64,000 nucleotides of DNA from contig JAZNQN010000073.1 in NCBI GenBank assembly GCA_045590195.1, forward strand, positions 62,001-126,000. The letters are read 5' to 3'. A program made the position numbers and the translations under genes. The notes below the pieces were generated by a model, which saw only the letters and a program-made list of their open reading frames with translations, had not been told where the DNA came from and searched no databases. Origin of the DNA: JAZNQN01 sp045590195. GTDB taxonomy: Bacteria > Bacillota > Clostridia > UMGS1883 > UMGS1540. Positions within the stretch are counted from its first letter, which is position 1, and every line of letters begins with the position of its first letter. Shown piece after piece: positions 25,048-34,607 of the stretch.

Positions 25048-28000
25048 ATGGAAAAAACACTGGCGCAGGCTTTTGAGGATGCAAAAATCCCCGAAGGCCT
25101 CGAAAATATCAGGGTTTTATCCCTTACTGTTGATACAGAAAAAAGAGGAGTCACGCTTATGATTAAGCCGGACTCCTTGCCTTGTTATACAGAAATTGAG
25201 CGCCTTAAAAGCTCGCTTATAAAAAGCTATGTTTTAAACGAAATTTCTATAAAAACAACTTGCGAAAAAAACGTAATTTCAGAAAATTTTGATACTTTTA
25301 AAGATTATATTATAGGCGAAATTTCCGATTTTTCGCCGGTTTGTAAATATATTTTCGAAGGAAGCGCTTGGGAATACAGCGATGAAAAATTAAAAATCAC
25401 TTTAAAACACGGCTGTATGCCGATTGTTAAAGATGAAAAGCTTCTTGAAAAAATAAAAGCAATTCTAAACAGATGTTCTTTTGGCGGCGAAGTTGAAATA
25501 GAGGAACAGTTTGAAAAAATGGAAATTGAAATTCCAAAGGTAGAGTATGTTCCAAAAACTGCGCCCTCTGCGCCAAAAAGCGAAACGCCTCAAGAGCCAC
25601 CTGAATATATTCTTGGTAAAAATATTGCCGATACACCTATGGAAATAGGAAATGTAGGGGAAAGCGACGGAAAAGTTACAATTGAAGGCGATATTTTCTT
25701 TATAGATTCAAGAGAGCTTAGAAACGGAAAATTTCTTGTTATTTTCTATGTAAACGATAAAAGTGGCTCAATTATATGTAAATTCTTTATTACTGCCGAA
25801 AAATACGAGCTTATAAAAGGCGATTTGAAAAAGGGAATACATGTTCTTGTTCGCGGCGAAGCAAAATACGATACTTTTGAGCAGGATATTACTATAACTG
25901 CAAAAGATATAAATAAAGTTGAAAAGCAGAAAAAGAAAGACAGTGCCGAAGTTAAAAGGGTTGAGCTTCACGCCCACACTCAAATGTCAACAATGGATGC
26001 TATCGCAAGCGCGAAAAGCCTTGTAAAACTTGCAAAACAGTATGGCCATAAGGCTGTTGCCATTACCGACCACGGCGTTGTTCAGGCATTCCCCGAAGCC
26101 TTTCATGAAAAAGACGATACAATTAAAATTTTGTACGGAACAGAAGGCTACATAATTAACGATTGCGATAATCTTATTTATAAAGGCGAAAACAAACCTC
26201 TTAATAGCGAAGTAGTTGTTTTTGATATTGAAACTACGGGCCTTTCTGCTCAAACCGAAAAAATAACTGAAATTGGTGCTGTTTTAATAAAAGACGGCAA
26301 AATTTGTGATACCTTTGAAACTTTTGTAAATCCCGAAAAGAGTATTCCTGCAAAAATAGTTGAGCTTACGGGAATAACCGATGATATGGTTAAAGACGCT
26401 CCAAATCAAAACGATGCTGTTGATGCATTTATGGAGTTTGTGGGTGGCAGACCGCTTATTGCACATAACGCCGATTTTGATACAGGGTTTATAAGAGAAA
26501 ATTTGTCGGGCAGGGTAGAAAACTCCTCTCTTGATTATCTTGACACTCTGGGACTTTGCAGAGCACTTGTAAAAGAAAAAAAATCTCATAAGCTTAATAT
26601 TATGGCCGAGCATTTTGGTATAGAAAATCCATCTCATCACAGAGCGGTAAACGACGCTCAGGTTTGTGCCGAAATATACCTTAAATGTTTAGAGCTTTTG
26701 CCCGAGGAAGTTGAAGATTTTGAAACTTTAAATGCACATCTTGCAGGAAAAGCTGACTTATCGGGACTTAAATCAAGCCATATAATTTTGTTTGCAAAAA
26801 ACCTTGTAGGCCTTAAAAACCTTTATAAACTCATTTCGCTTTCTCATTTAAATTATTATTACAGAACTCCTCGTATGCCCAAAAGCGAAATTTTAAAACA
26901 TCGCGATGGCCTTTTGATTGGCTCAGCATGTGAGGCAGGCGAGCTTTTCAAAGCTATAAAAGATAAGAAAAGCGATGAAGAAATTAAAAAGCTTTGCGAG
27001 TTTTACGATTATTTCGAAGTTCAGCCAATCGGCAACAATATGTTTATGCTCAGAGAAGGGGCTGTTTCTTCCGTAGCAGAGCTTCAGGAATTTAACAAAA
27101 AAATAATTGAACTTGGCGAAAAGTACGGAAAACCCGTTGTTGCAACGGGCGACGTTCACTTTTTAAACCCTGAAGATGAAGTTTACAGAAGGGTTTTAAT
27201 GGCGGCTAAAAAGTTTGACGATGCTGATAATCAGGCACCGCTTTACTTCAGAACTACTGAAGAAATGCTAAGTGAATTTGATTATCTCGGCGAAGAAAAG
27301 GCAAGAGAAATTGTAATTGAAAACACCAATAAAATTGCCGATATGATTGAGGATATAAGGCCTGTTCCAAAGGAAAAATGTCCTCCTGTAATCGAAGGCT
27401 CTGACAAAGATATTGAAAGAATGTGCCGTGAAAAGGCAACAAGGATTTACGGCGACGATTTGCCGGAAATTGTTGAAACGCGAATGAAAAAAGAGCTTAC
27501 AAGTATTATAAATAACGGCTTTGCGGTTATGTATATGATTGCTCATAAGCTTGTTAAAAAATCACTTGAGGACGGATATCTGGTTGGCTCCCGTGGTAGT
27601 GTTGGTTCTTCCTTTGTTGCGTTTTTAACTGATATTACCGAGGTTAATTCACTTCCGCCGCACTATGTTTGCCCGAAATGTAAATACAGCGAGTTTTTAA
27701 GCGATGCGCCTGTAAGCTCGGGTTGCGATTTGCCTGATAAAGTATGCCCAAAATGCGGAGCACAGCTTTATAAAGATGGTCACGATATACCCTTCGAAAC
27801 ATTTCTTGGCTTTAACGGCGACAAAGCCCCTGATATCGACTTAAACTTTTCAGGCGATTATCAGTCAACCGCTCATAAATATACAGAAGTACTTTTTGGC
27901 GAAGGTTATGTTTTCCGCGCGGGAACAATTGGTACTGTTGCGGAAAAAACTGCCTTTGGATATGTTAAAAATTATTTTGACGAAAGGGGCCTTGCTTCAA

Positions 28001-29253
28001 GAAAAGCAGATGTTGCACATATTGTTGAAGGTTGTACCGGCGTTAAAAGAACAACCGGCCAGCATCCGGGTGGCGTTATAGTTTTGCCTAAAGGCCACGA
28101 TATTCACGAGTTTACCCCTGTTCAGCATCCGGCTGACAAAAGCGATGTTGATATTATAACAACTCACTTTGACTATCATTCAATCGATGAAAACCTTTTA
28201 AAACTTGACCTTCTCGGCCACGACGATCCTACTGTTATCAGAATGCTTGAAGACATTACAGGCCTTGATGCAAAAAGAATTCCTCTTGATGATAAAGACA
28301 CTATGTCTATATTTACAAGTACAGATATTCTTGGCGTTACTCAGGAGGATATAAACAGCGAGGTTGGAACTTATGCCGTGCCTGAATTTGGTACAAAGTT
28401 TGTTCGCCAGATGCTTGTTGATACAAAGCCCAAAACATTTTCTGACTTAATCAGAATTAGTGGACTTTCCCACGGAACAGACGTTTGGACAAACAACGCA
28501 CAAGACCTTGTAACAAGCGGAACATGTACACTTTCAAGCTGTATTTGTACACGTGACGATATTATGATTTATCTTATCAAAATGGGACTTGATCCATCTA
28601 TGGCGTTTAAAATAATGGAGTCGGTTCGTAAAGGTAAAGGTTTAAACGACCAGTGGGAAGCGGCAATGAGAGAACACAGCGTTCCCGAATGGTATATAGA
28701 TTCTTGTAAAAAAATTAAATATATGTTCCCAAAAGCCCATGCATGCGCTTATGTAACCATGGCTTTCCGAATAGCATATTTTAAAGTTCATTATCCTTTA
28801 GCTTTTTATATGGCATATTTCAGCGTAAGAGCCGATGGGTTTGAATATGATATAATGTGCCACGGGGCTGACAAAGTAAAAGAGGCCATTAAAAACATAA
28901 ACGCAAAAGGCAACGATGCAACACCTAAAGAAAAGGCTATGATACCTGTGCTTGAGGTTTGCGTTGAGATGTATGCCAGAGGCATTGAATTTTTGCCAAT
29001 GGATTTATACAAGTCCCACAGCGACCGCTTTTTAGAAGAGGGCGGAAAAATAAGGCCGCCGCTTAACTCTTTGCCCGGCGTTGGAACAGCCGCTGCGAAA
29101 AATATTGTACAGGCCAGAGAAAAAGGCGAATTTATCGCTATTGACGATATGGTAAACCGAAGCGGAATTACAAAAGCAGTTGTTGAAGCTCTTCAGGGAG
29201 TTGGCTGCCTTGACGGAATGACTGAAACATCACAGCTTACATTTTTTGTGTGA
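25048..29253 (+). CDS. polC: DNA polymerase III PolC (Gram-positive type)
   Basis: Main replicative polymerase of low-GC Gram-positives. 1401 residues. Order: N-terminal domains, an OB fold (about 205-290), a PHP domain starting 'HAHTQMSTMDAIASAK' near 307 that is split by the 3'-5' exonuclease ('VVFDIETTGLSAQTEKITE' near 389), the zinc knuckle 'CPKC' pairs near 875 and 900, and the palm with 'DIDLNFSG' near 930. The ATG at 25048 follows GGAG by nine bases; a GTG nine bases earlier is less likely. Its stop codon lies inside a 13-bp hairpin. Confidence 0.97.
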   Translation: MEKTLAQAFEDAKIPEGLENIRVLSLTVDTEKRGVTLMIKPDSLPCYTEIERLKSSLIKSYVLNEISIKTTCEKNVISENFDTFKDYIIGEISDFSPVCKYIFEGSAWEYSDEKLKITLKHGCMPIVKDEKLLEKIKAILNRCSFGGEVEIEEQFEKMEIEIPKVEYVPKTAPSAPKSETPQEPPEYILGKNIADTPMEIGNVGESDGKVTIEGDIFFIDSRELRNGKFLVIFYVNDKSGSIICKFFITAEKYELIKGDLKKGIHVLVRGEAKYDTFEQDITITAKDINKVEKQKKKDSAEVKRVELHAHTQMSTMDAIASAKSLVKLAKQYGHKAVAITDHGVVQAFPEAFHEKDDTIKILYGTEGYIINDCDNLIYKGENKPLNSEVVVFDIETTGLSAQTEKITEIGAVLIKDGKICDTFETFVNPEKSIPAKIVELTGITDDMVKDAPNQNDAVDAFMEFVGGRPLIAHNADFDTGFIRENLSGRVENSSLDYLDTLGLCRALVKEKKSHKLNIMAEHFGIENPSHHRAVNDAQVCAEIYLKCLELLPEEVEDFETLNAHLAGKADLSGLKSSHIILFAKNLVGLKNLYKLISLSHLNYYYRTPRMPKSEILKHRDGLLIGSACEAGELFKAIKDKKSDEEIKKLCEFYDYFEVQPIGNNMFMLREGAVSSVAELQEFNKKIIELGEKYGKPVVATGDVHFLNPEDEVYRRVLMAAKKFDDADNQAPLYFRTTEEMLSEFDYLGEEKAREIVIENTNKIADMIEDIRPVPKEKCPPVIEGSDKDIERMCREKATRIYGDDLPEIVETRMKKELTSIINNGFAVMYMIAHKLVKKSLEDGYLVGSRGSVGSSFVAFLTDITEVNSLPPHYVCPKCKYSEFLSDAPVSSGCDLPDKVCPKCGAQLYKDGHDIPFETFLGFNGDKAPDIDLNFSGDYQSTAHKYTEVLFGEGYVFRAGTIGTVAEKTAFGYVKNYFDERGLASRKADVAHIVEGCTGVKRTTGQHPGGVIVLPKGHDIHEFTPVQHPADKSDVDIITTHFDYHSIDENLLKLDLLGHDDPTVIRMLEDITGLDAKRIPLDDKDTMSIFTSTDILGVTQEDINSEVGTYAVPEFGTKFVRQMLVDTKPKTFSDLIRISGLSHGTDVWTNNAQDLVTSGTCTLSSCICTRDDIMIYLIKMGLDPSMAFKIMESVRKGKGLNDQWEAAMREHSVPEWYIDSCKKIKYMFPKAHACAYVTMAFRIAYFKVHYPLAFYMAYFSVRADGFEYDIMCHGADKVKEAIKNINAKGNDATPKEKAMIPVLEVCVEMYARGIEFLPMDLYKSHSDRFLEEGGKIRPPLNSLPGVGTAAAKNIVQAREKGEFIAIDDMVNRSGITKAVVEALQGVGCLDGMTETSQLTFFV

Positions 29254-29378
29254 GCAGTAGCTTACACAAAAAGCGATATAAATTCCTTCGGAATTTGCGA
29301 TATACCTTGCGGTGCGATATATTCCGAGGAATGCGATATGTGCCTTAGGCACTAGATAAGGAATTTGTATCATATCGC
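29243..29378 (+). repeat. Intergenic hairpin array with repeated GCGATAT spacers
   Basis: Begins with a 13-bp stem (TTTTTGTGTGAGC, loop AGTA, complement 29260-29272) that spans the polC stop. Then GCGATAT(A) occurs at 29273, 29297, 29314 and 29333, each followed by a short palindrome: AATTCC-TTC-GGAATT, ACC-TTGC-GGT, ATTCC-GA-GGAAT and GTGCC-TTA-GGCAC. An inverted ATATCGC closes it at 29372-29378. The design is that of a dispersed palindromic repeat; no second copy was seen in the window. The T-run lies before, not after, the stem, so it is not a normal terminator. Confidence 0.7.
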
Positions 29379-29418
29379 AGGAGCATAGTGAGTTTATGCA
29401 AAAGAAAACTAAATATGT

Positions 29419-29424
29419 TATAAT
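29419..29424 (+). promoter_or_regulatory. Extended -10 element before the Mrr-type nuclease gene
   Basis: TATAAT preceded by TG one base upstream, 37 bases before the start codon. No good -35 at 16-18 bases; the extended -10 may suffice. Confidence 0.5.
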
Positions 29425-29455
29425 TAACTGAATTACAATATAAGAAGGTGTTTAT

Positions 29456-31099
29456 TTGGCAACGAAATATAATTATCAATCGGAAGTGTCTCACAAGGGT
29501 CTTAATAAATATAGGGTTGTAAAAGCTTCTAGCCGTTATGAACTTAATCAAAAAGTAACTGCTTTGAAGAATCAATGGGATGCAGAATGGGCAAAAAAGG
29601 TTGAAAAGAAACAAAAAATTCAAGAAGAAAACACAGCGATAGAATTTGCCAAAAAGTTAACAGAGGATGCTGTTGAGAAAAATCGAGCTATTGAAAACAT
29701 TTTTGCTGATTCGTTGTTTCCCATCCAGTTAAGTGCTGAAAAATTAAAAGATTCTTCGAAATTTTCGGAAAGTAAACCTAAAAAGAAAAAGTTTGAATTT
29801 GTTCCAATTGAGCCATTAATAAGTGATAGAAAATATTCGCATATCCCATTTTTTATTAGTCTTTTTCCAAGTCTGAAACAACAGCGTGAAGCCGCAAATG
29901 TCGTTAACTTTCAAAAGGATCATGATGCTTGGCAAATTCAATTTGACAAAGCAACTAAAGTTAATACCGAAATTTCAAAAAGATATGAAAAAGAGTGCGA
30001 AGAGTGGGCTATAAGGGAAAAGAAATTCTATCAACAACAAGCTGACGAAAACAGCAAAATTGATCTAATGTTTGAGAATATCTCAAAAAATGATAAAACT
30101 GCAATAGAACAATATGTTGCTTTGTTGTTAGAAAGTATTAATCATCCAATTGATTATGATAGGGAAGTAGAGTGTGAGTATAATGTCGGAAACAATGTCC
30201 TAATAGTAGATGTGACTTTGCCGGTAATAGATGACATTCCTACTCTAAAAGGTGTTAGTTATATAAAATCAAAAAAGGAATTTAAAGAGTCACATTTTCC
30301 GGAGTCAACTATTAAAAAAATGTATGATTCTGTAATATATCAAATAGTTTTACAGACAATGAATTACATTTTTGATTTTGGAAAGAAGTATTCAGTAATA
30401 GATGGCGTTGTAATTAACGGAAAAATTAAAACCATTGATAAGGCTACGGGAAAATCAATTGAACCATTTATCCTTTCAATTAATCAAAATAAAAATTCTT
30501 TTAAGGATTTAAAACTTGATGCAATAGATCCAAAAGCATGGTTTAAAAGTGCGAAAGGAATTTCGGCATCCGAATTATCAACCGTTACACCAGTTGCGCC
30601 CATCATTGTTATGGATAAAGAGGATAAACGATTTGTTGAGGAATATTCAGTGATGAATTCAGTTTCATCGGGAACAAATTTAGCTGCGATGGATTGGCAG
30701 GATTTTGAAAATCTTATAAGAGAAATTTTTGAACAGGAATTTTCATCAAATGGTGGTGAAGTTAAAATAACACAAGCCAGCAGAGATGGCGGTGTAGATG
30801 CTGTTGCGTTTGATCCCGATCCAATTCGTGGCGGTAAAATTGTTATACAGGCAAAAAGATATACAAATGTCGTAGGGGTATCCGCTGTTCGAGATTTGTA
30901 TGGAACTGTAATGAACGAGGGAGCTACAAAGGGCATTTTGGTTACCACGTCAAACTATGGAAATGACGCGTATGAATTTGCGTCAGGGAAGCCTCTAACA
31001 TTGCTTAATGGAGCAAATTTACTTAGTTTAATTCAGAAGCATGGTCACAAGGCATACATTGACATAAATGAAGCGAAAAAGATTTATAAAAATCATTAA
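29456..31099 (+). CDS. Stand-alone Mrr-type restriction endonuclease
   Basis: 547 residues from a TTG start with AAGAAGGTG seven bases upstream. The first two thirds are charged and largely helical (coiled-coil-like around 35-75 and 170-210) with no family I can name. The C-terminal 130 residues are an Mrr-catalytic PD-(D/E)XK domain: 'MDWQDFENLIREIFEQEF', then 'QASRDGGVDAVAFD' (about 440-452) and 'IVIQAKRY' (about 461-468), giving the D...QAK active site. Such proteins cut modified or foreign DNA. No methyltransferase or specificity gene is adjacent. It interrupts an otherwise housekeeping stretch beside a repeat array, which suggests acquisition. Confidence 0.8.
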   Translation: MATKYNYQSEVSHKGLNKYRVVKASSRYELNQKVTALKNQWDAEWAKKVEKKQKIQEENTAIEFAKKLTEDAVEKNRAIENIFADSLFPIQLSAEKLKDSSKFSESKPKKKKFEFVPIEPLISDRKYSHIPFFISLFPSLKQQREAANVVNFQKDHDAWQIQFDKATKVNTEISKRYEKECEEWAIREKKFYQQQADENSKIDLMFENISKNDKTAIEQYVALLLESINHPIDYDREVECEYNVGNNVLIVDVTLPVIDDIPTLKGVSYIKSKKEFKESHFPESTIKKMYDSVIYQIVLQTMNYIFDFGKKYSVIDGVVINGKIKTIDKATGKSIEPFILSINQNKNSFKDLKLDAIDPKAWFKSAKGISASELSTVTPVAPIIVMDKEDKRFVEEYSVMNSVSSGTNLAAMDWQDFENLIREIFEQEFSSNGGEVKITQASRDGGVDAVAFDPDPIRGGKIVIQAKRYTNVVGVSAVRDLYGTVMNEGATKGILVTTSNYGNDAYEFASGKPLTLLNGANLLSLIQKHGHKAYIDINEAKKIYKNH

Positions 31100-31131
31100 G
31101 TTGCACAAATATAAGAATTAAATTGCAAATG

Positions 31132-31160
31132 TTGCATTTTTTAAAAAACTGTGATATACT
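31132..31160 (+). promoter_or_regulatory. Promoter of the XRE-cupin / acyl-CoA synthetase operon
   Basis: TTGCAT, 17 bases, TATACT. The leader to the start at 31196 is about 29 bases with GAGAGGAG as the ribosome site. Confidence 0.75.
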
Positions 31161-31195
31161 TATTTAAATATAATATTGAGAGGAGAGCTTGAAAT

Positions 31196-31750
31196 ATGAA
31201 AGACGATATCAGAAAAGTTGCTATAAGACTTAAGGAAATGCGCAAAATTACAGGAAAAACTACAGATGATATGGCAAAGCGTCTTGGCATAACAAACGAG
31301 AAATATCTTGAATACGAAAGTGGCGAAATTGATATGCCAATCAGCTTTCTTTCTGAAGTTGCGGCTGTTTTCGGCGTACAGGTTTACGAGCTTTTATCAG
31401 GCGATGCACCAAGGCTTAAAATTTATCAGCATGTAAAAGCTGACAAAGGCCTTCGTATAGAAAAAAGCCAGCAGTATGAATATCAGCATCTTGCGTATAA
31501 CTTTTTAAATAATAAGGTTTTACCTCTTTTGGTCAGCGTCGACCCTCAGGGGGGTCATGAAGAAATCAGTACAAATATTCACATGGGACAGGAGTTTGAC
31601 TACTGTCTTGAAGGCAGGGTTTTAATAAGAATAGATGGAAAAGACATTATTTTAGAGGAAGGAGATTCGATTTATTACGATTCTTCATATCCTCACGGAA
31701 TGGCTGCAATAGGAGAGAAGTCTGCCAAAGTTCTCACTATTGTAATTTAA
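31196..31750 (+). CDS. XRE-family regulator with C-terminal cupin sensor
   Basis: 184 residues. A lambda-repressor-like helix-turn-helix occupies residues 1-65 ('LKEMRKITGKTTDDMAKRLG' then 'YLEYESGEIDMPISFLSEVA'); a cupin barrel fills about 105-184 ('HMGQEFDYCLEGRVLIRIDG', 'GDSIYYDSSYPHG'). This XRE-cupin class usually senses a small metabolite and controls an adjacent operon. The next gene is an acyl-CoA synthetase 18 bases downstream, so the ligand is probably a carboxylic acid or its CoA ester. That ligand is inferred from context only. Confidence 0.88.
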   Translation: MKDDIRKVAIRLKEMRKITGKTTDDMAKRLGITNEKYLEYESGEIDMPISFLSEVAAVFGVQVYELLSGDAPRLKIYQHVKADKGLRIEKSQQYEYQHLAYNFLNNKVLPLLVSVDPQGGHEEISTNIHMGQEFDYCLEGRVLIRIDGKDIILEEGDSIYYDSSYPHGMAAIGEKSAKVLTIVI

Positions 31751-31768
31751 AAACAAAAGGGGATAAAA

Positions 31769-33430
31769 ATGGATATATTATCTAGATATACAAAAGGGGA
31801 ATACTCCTCTTATGAAGACTTTGTAAAAAACTTTAAAATTGATATACCTGAAAACTTCAACTTTGGTTTTGATGTAGTTGATGCTTGGGCAGAAATTAAG
31901 CCAAACAAAAGAGCTTTAGAGTGGTGTAACGACGAAGGCGACAAAAAAACAATTACCTTTGGCGAGCTTAAAAAGCTTTCCAACAAAACCGTTAATTTTC
32001 TTAAAAGAATTGGCGTTAAAAAAGGCGACAATGTTATGGTAGTACTCCGCCGCCATTTTGAATACTGGATTTGCGCGGTTGCTCTTCACAAATTGGGTGC
32101 AGTTTTAATTCCTGCTACAACACAGCTTAAAACAAAAGACGTTATATATCGTATTCAGGCAGCAAGCGTTACAACAATAATTGTTTCTGACACAGCAGAT
32201 TTATCTAAAGATGTTGAAGAGGCAGAAAAGGTTTGCCCTTCACTTAAAAATAAAATTCTTTGCTGCGGAAAACGTGACGGCTGGCTTTGCTATGATGAAG
32301 AAATAGCAGATGAAAGCGATGTTTTTGAACGCCCTACCGGTAAAGATGCAACAAAAAATGACGATACACTTCTGATGTACTTTACTTCAGGCACAACGGG
32401 ATACCCAAAAATGGCAAGACATTGTCATACATATCCGCTTGGCCATATTATAACTGCAAAATACTGGCATAATGTTGAAGAAGATGCTCTTCATTTAACT
32501 GTTGCTGAAACAGGCTGGGCAAAATCTTCCTGGGGTAAAATTTATGGTCAGTGGATTTGCGGCGCTGCCATTTTTGTTTACGATTACAGCACACGCTTTA
32601 CACCTGTTGATTTACTTAAGAAAATTGAAGAATATAAAATTACAACATTTTGTGCACCGCCTACAATTTTAAGATTTTTAATTAAAGAGGATTTAACAAA
32701 ATACGATTTATCTTCTCTTAAACACTGCACAACTGCAGGCGAAGCATTAAATGCTGAAATTTACAATAAATTTTTAGAAGCTACAGGCGTTAAAATTTAC
32801 GAAGGTTTCGGCCAGACAGAAACTGTTGTTGCTCTGGCGAATTATCCTTGGTTTGAGCCACGCCCGGGTTCACTTGGAAAACCATCGCCAAGCTACGAAA
32901 TACATCTTCTTGATGATAACGGAAACGACTGCGAAGAGGGTAAAGCAGGACAGATTGCTTTTAAAACTGACGAAAGAATGCCTTACGGACTTTTCTGCGG
33001 TTACTATCTTGACGAAGAGAAAACTCAGAGCTGCTGGCACGACGGATATTATTACACAGGCGACATTGCTTGGTGTGATGAGGACGGATATTACTGGTAT
33101 GTTGGCAGAGCTGACGATATGATTAAAAGCTCGGGCTACAGAATAGGGCCTTTTGAAGTTGAAAGTTCACTTATGGAGCACCCTTCTGTTTTAGAAGTTG
33201 CAGTTACTGCTGTTCCTGATGAAATAAGAGGCCAAATTGTTAAAGCAACAATCGTTTTAGCCAACGGATACGAGGGTTCGGATGAGCTTATAAAAGAGCT
33301 TCAGACTCATGTTAAAAATACAACCGCTCCTTATAAATACCCAAGAATTATCGAATTTGTTGAATCTTTGCCAAAAACTACAAGCGGCAAAATTATGAGA
33401 ACAAAAATAAGAGAGAGGGACCATAAATAA
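31769..33430 (+). CDS. AMP-forming acyl-CoA synthetase, medium-chain (MACS) type
   Basis: 553 residues. Activates a carboxylic acid to an acyl-adenylate and then to acyl-CoA. Motifs in order: the AMP-binding P-loop 'YFTSGTTGYPKMARH' (about 208-222), 'GFGQTETV', 'YYTGDIAWCDEDGY', the hinge 'GRADDMIKSSGYRIGPFEVE' and the catalytic lysine in 'PKTTSGKIMRTKIR'. The sequence style is that of the MACS/acetyl-CoA synthetase-like group found behind XRE-cupin regulators in Clostridia. Substrate chain length cannot be told. The next gene starts immediately after its stop. Confidence 0.9.
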   Translation: MDILSRYTKGEYSSYEDFVKNFKIDIPENFNFGFDVVDAWAEIKPNKRALEWCNDEGDKKTITFGELKKLSNKTVNFLKRIGVKKGDNVMVVLRRHFEYWICAVALHKLGAVLIPATTQLKTKDVIYRIQAASVTTIIVSDTADLSKDVEEAEKVCPSLKNKILCCGKRDGWLCYDEEIADESDVFERPTGKDATKNDDTLLMYFTSGTTGYPKMARHCHTYPLGHIITAKYWHNVEEDALHLTVAETGWAKSSWGKIYGQWICGAAIFVYDYSTRFTPVDLLKKIEEYKITTFCAPPTILRFLIKEDLTKYDLSSLKHCTTAGEALNAEIYNKFLEATGVKIYEGFGQTETVVALANYPWFEPRPGSLGKPSPSYEIHLLDDNGNDCEEGKAGQIAFKTDERMPYGLFCGYYLDEEKTQSCWHDGYYYTGDIAWCDEDGYYWYVGRADDMIKSSGYRIGPFEVESSLMEHPSVLEVAVTAVPDEIRGQIVKATIVLANGYEGSDELIKELQTHVKNTTAPYKYPRIIEFVESLPKTTSGKIMRTKIRERDHK

Positions 33431-34585
33431 ATGACCGGTTTTTTAATGCGGACATTTAAAATAACCCAAGATAAAAATCCTGCCAATCGAAAAAAGGCAG
33501 GATTTTTGGCGGGGTTTTTAGGTGTTGCGGCAAATTTATTGCTTTTTATAATTAAAATAGTTATCGGAACTGTAACGGCCAGCGTTTCGGTTGTGGCCGA
33601 TGCTTTTAACAACTTATCAGATATGGGCTCGAGCCTTGTAACAATAGTTGGATTTAAAATGGCTGATATGCCTGCCGACGAGGAACATCCCTTTGGTCAC
33701 GGTAGGGTGGAATATATTTCTGCATTTATTGTGTCACTTTTAATTTTACTGGCAGGATTTGAGCTTTTAAAAAGCTCTTTTGGAAAAATAGCTGTGCCTG
33801 TTCAAACAAGCTTTAGCATTGTTATGATAATAGTTCTTGTGTTAACCATTCCGGTAAAGCTTATTCTGGCAAAAGTGAACGGCGAGCTTGGCAAGGTTAT
33901 AGGCTCGGCAGCGGTTGAAGCTGCATCAGCTGACAGCAGAAACGATGTTTTGGTAACCTCGGCAACTATTGTTTCGGCACTTTTATCAAAATATTTTGGC
34001 TTTTACGCAGTTGATGGATACATAGGTGCTATGGTTGCACTTTTTATAATGTATTCAGGCTTTTCCTTTGCAAAAGAAACATTAGAGCCACTTCTTGGCC
34101 AGCAGCCTGACAAAGAAATGGTTAAGAAGATACAAGGTTTAATTCTTGACAGCAAAGAGGTTTGCGGAATTCACGATTTAATAGTACACAACTACGGGCC
34201 TGACAAATTTATTGCATCTGCCCATGCAGAGGTTGCGGTTGATGCCGATATTTTGCGTGTTCACGATGAAATTGACCTGATTGAAAGGCGTATAATGGAA
34301 GAAATGGGCGTTCAGATGACAATTCATATTGACCCCATAAGTACTGACAATGAGGCAATAAATTCTTTGCGTGAAATGGTTTTGAAAATTGTAGAGGAAA
34401 TTGATGATAATTTAAAAATTCACGATTTTCGTGTTGTGTCGGGCGATACTCACACAAATTTGATTTTTGACATTGTAGTTCCGCATAAATTTAAAATGGC
34501 GGATAAAGAAATAAAAGCGGCTATTGACAGCCGCCTTGAAGATGGATATTTTACAGTTATAGTATTTGATCGTTCTTACATTTAG
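33431..34585 (+). CDS. Cation-efflux (CDF) family transporter
   Basis: 384 residues with about six transmembrane helices in the first 210 and a cytoplasmic ferredoxin-like C-terminal domain. Metal-site motifs are visible in helix II ('DAFNNLSDMGSS'), the loop ('EEHPFGHGRVEY') and helix V ('ASADSRNDVLVTS'). CDF proteins export divalent metals (Zn, Mn, Fe, Co) by proton antiport. The start follows the synthetase stop with no gap, so it is in the same transcript. The motif arrangement does not settle the metal. Confidence 0.9.
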   Translation: MTGFLMRTFKITQDKNPANRKKAGFLAGFLGVAANLLLFIIKIVIGTVTASVSVVADAFNNLSDMGSSLVTIVGFKMADMPADEEHPFGHGRVEYISAFIVSLLILLAGFELLKSSFGKIAVPVQTSFSIVMIIVLVLTIPVKLILAKVNGELGKVIGSAAVEAASADSRNDVLVTSATIVSALLSKYFGFYAVDGYIGAMVALFIMYSGFSFAKETLEPLLGQQPDKEMVKKIQGLILDSKEVCGIHDLIVHNYGPDKFIASAHAEVAVDADILRVHDEIDLIERRIMEEMGVQMTIHIDPISTDNEAINSLREMVLKIVEEIDDNLKIHDFRVVSGDTHTNLIFDIVVPHKFKMADKEIKAAIDSRLEDGYFTVIVFDRSYI

Positions 34586-34607
34586 TCTTGACAAAATAGC
34601 ACAGACC

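Noticed and set aside
29243..29272. Hairpin at the polC stop as an intrinsic terminator
   Set aside because: The stem is strong but the T-run precedes it and A's follow it on both readings, so it lacks the U-tract needed for termination.
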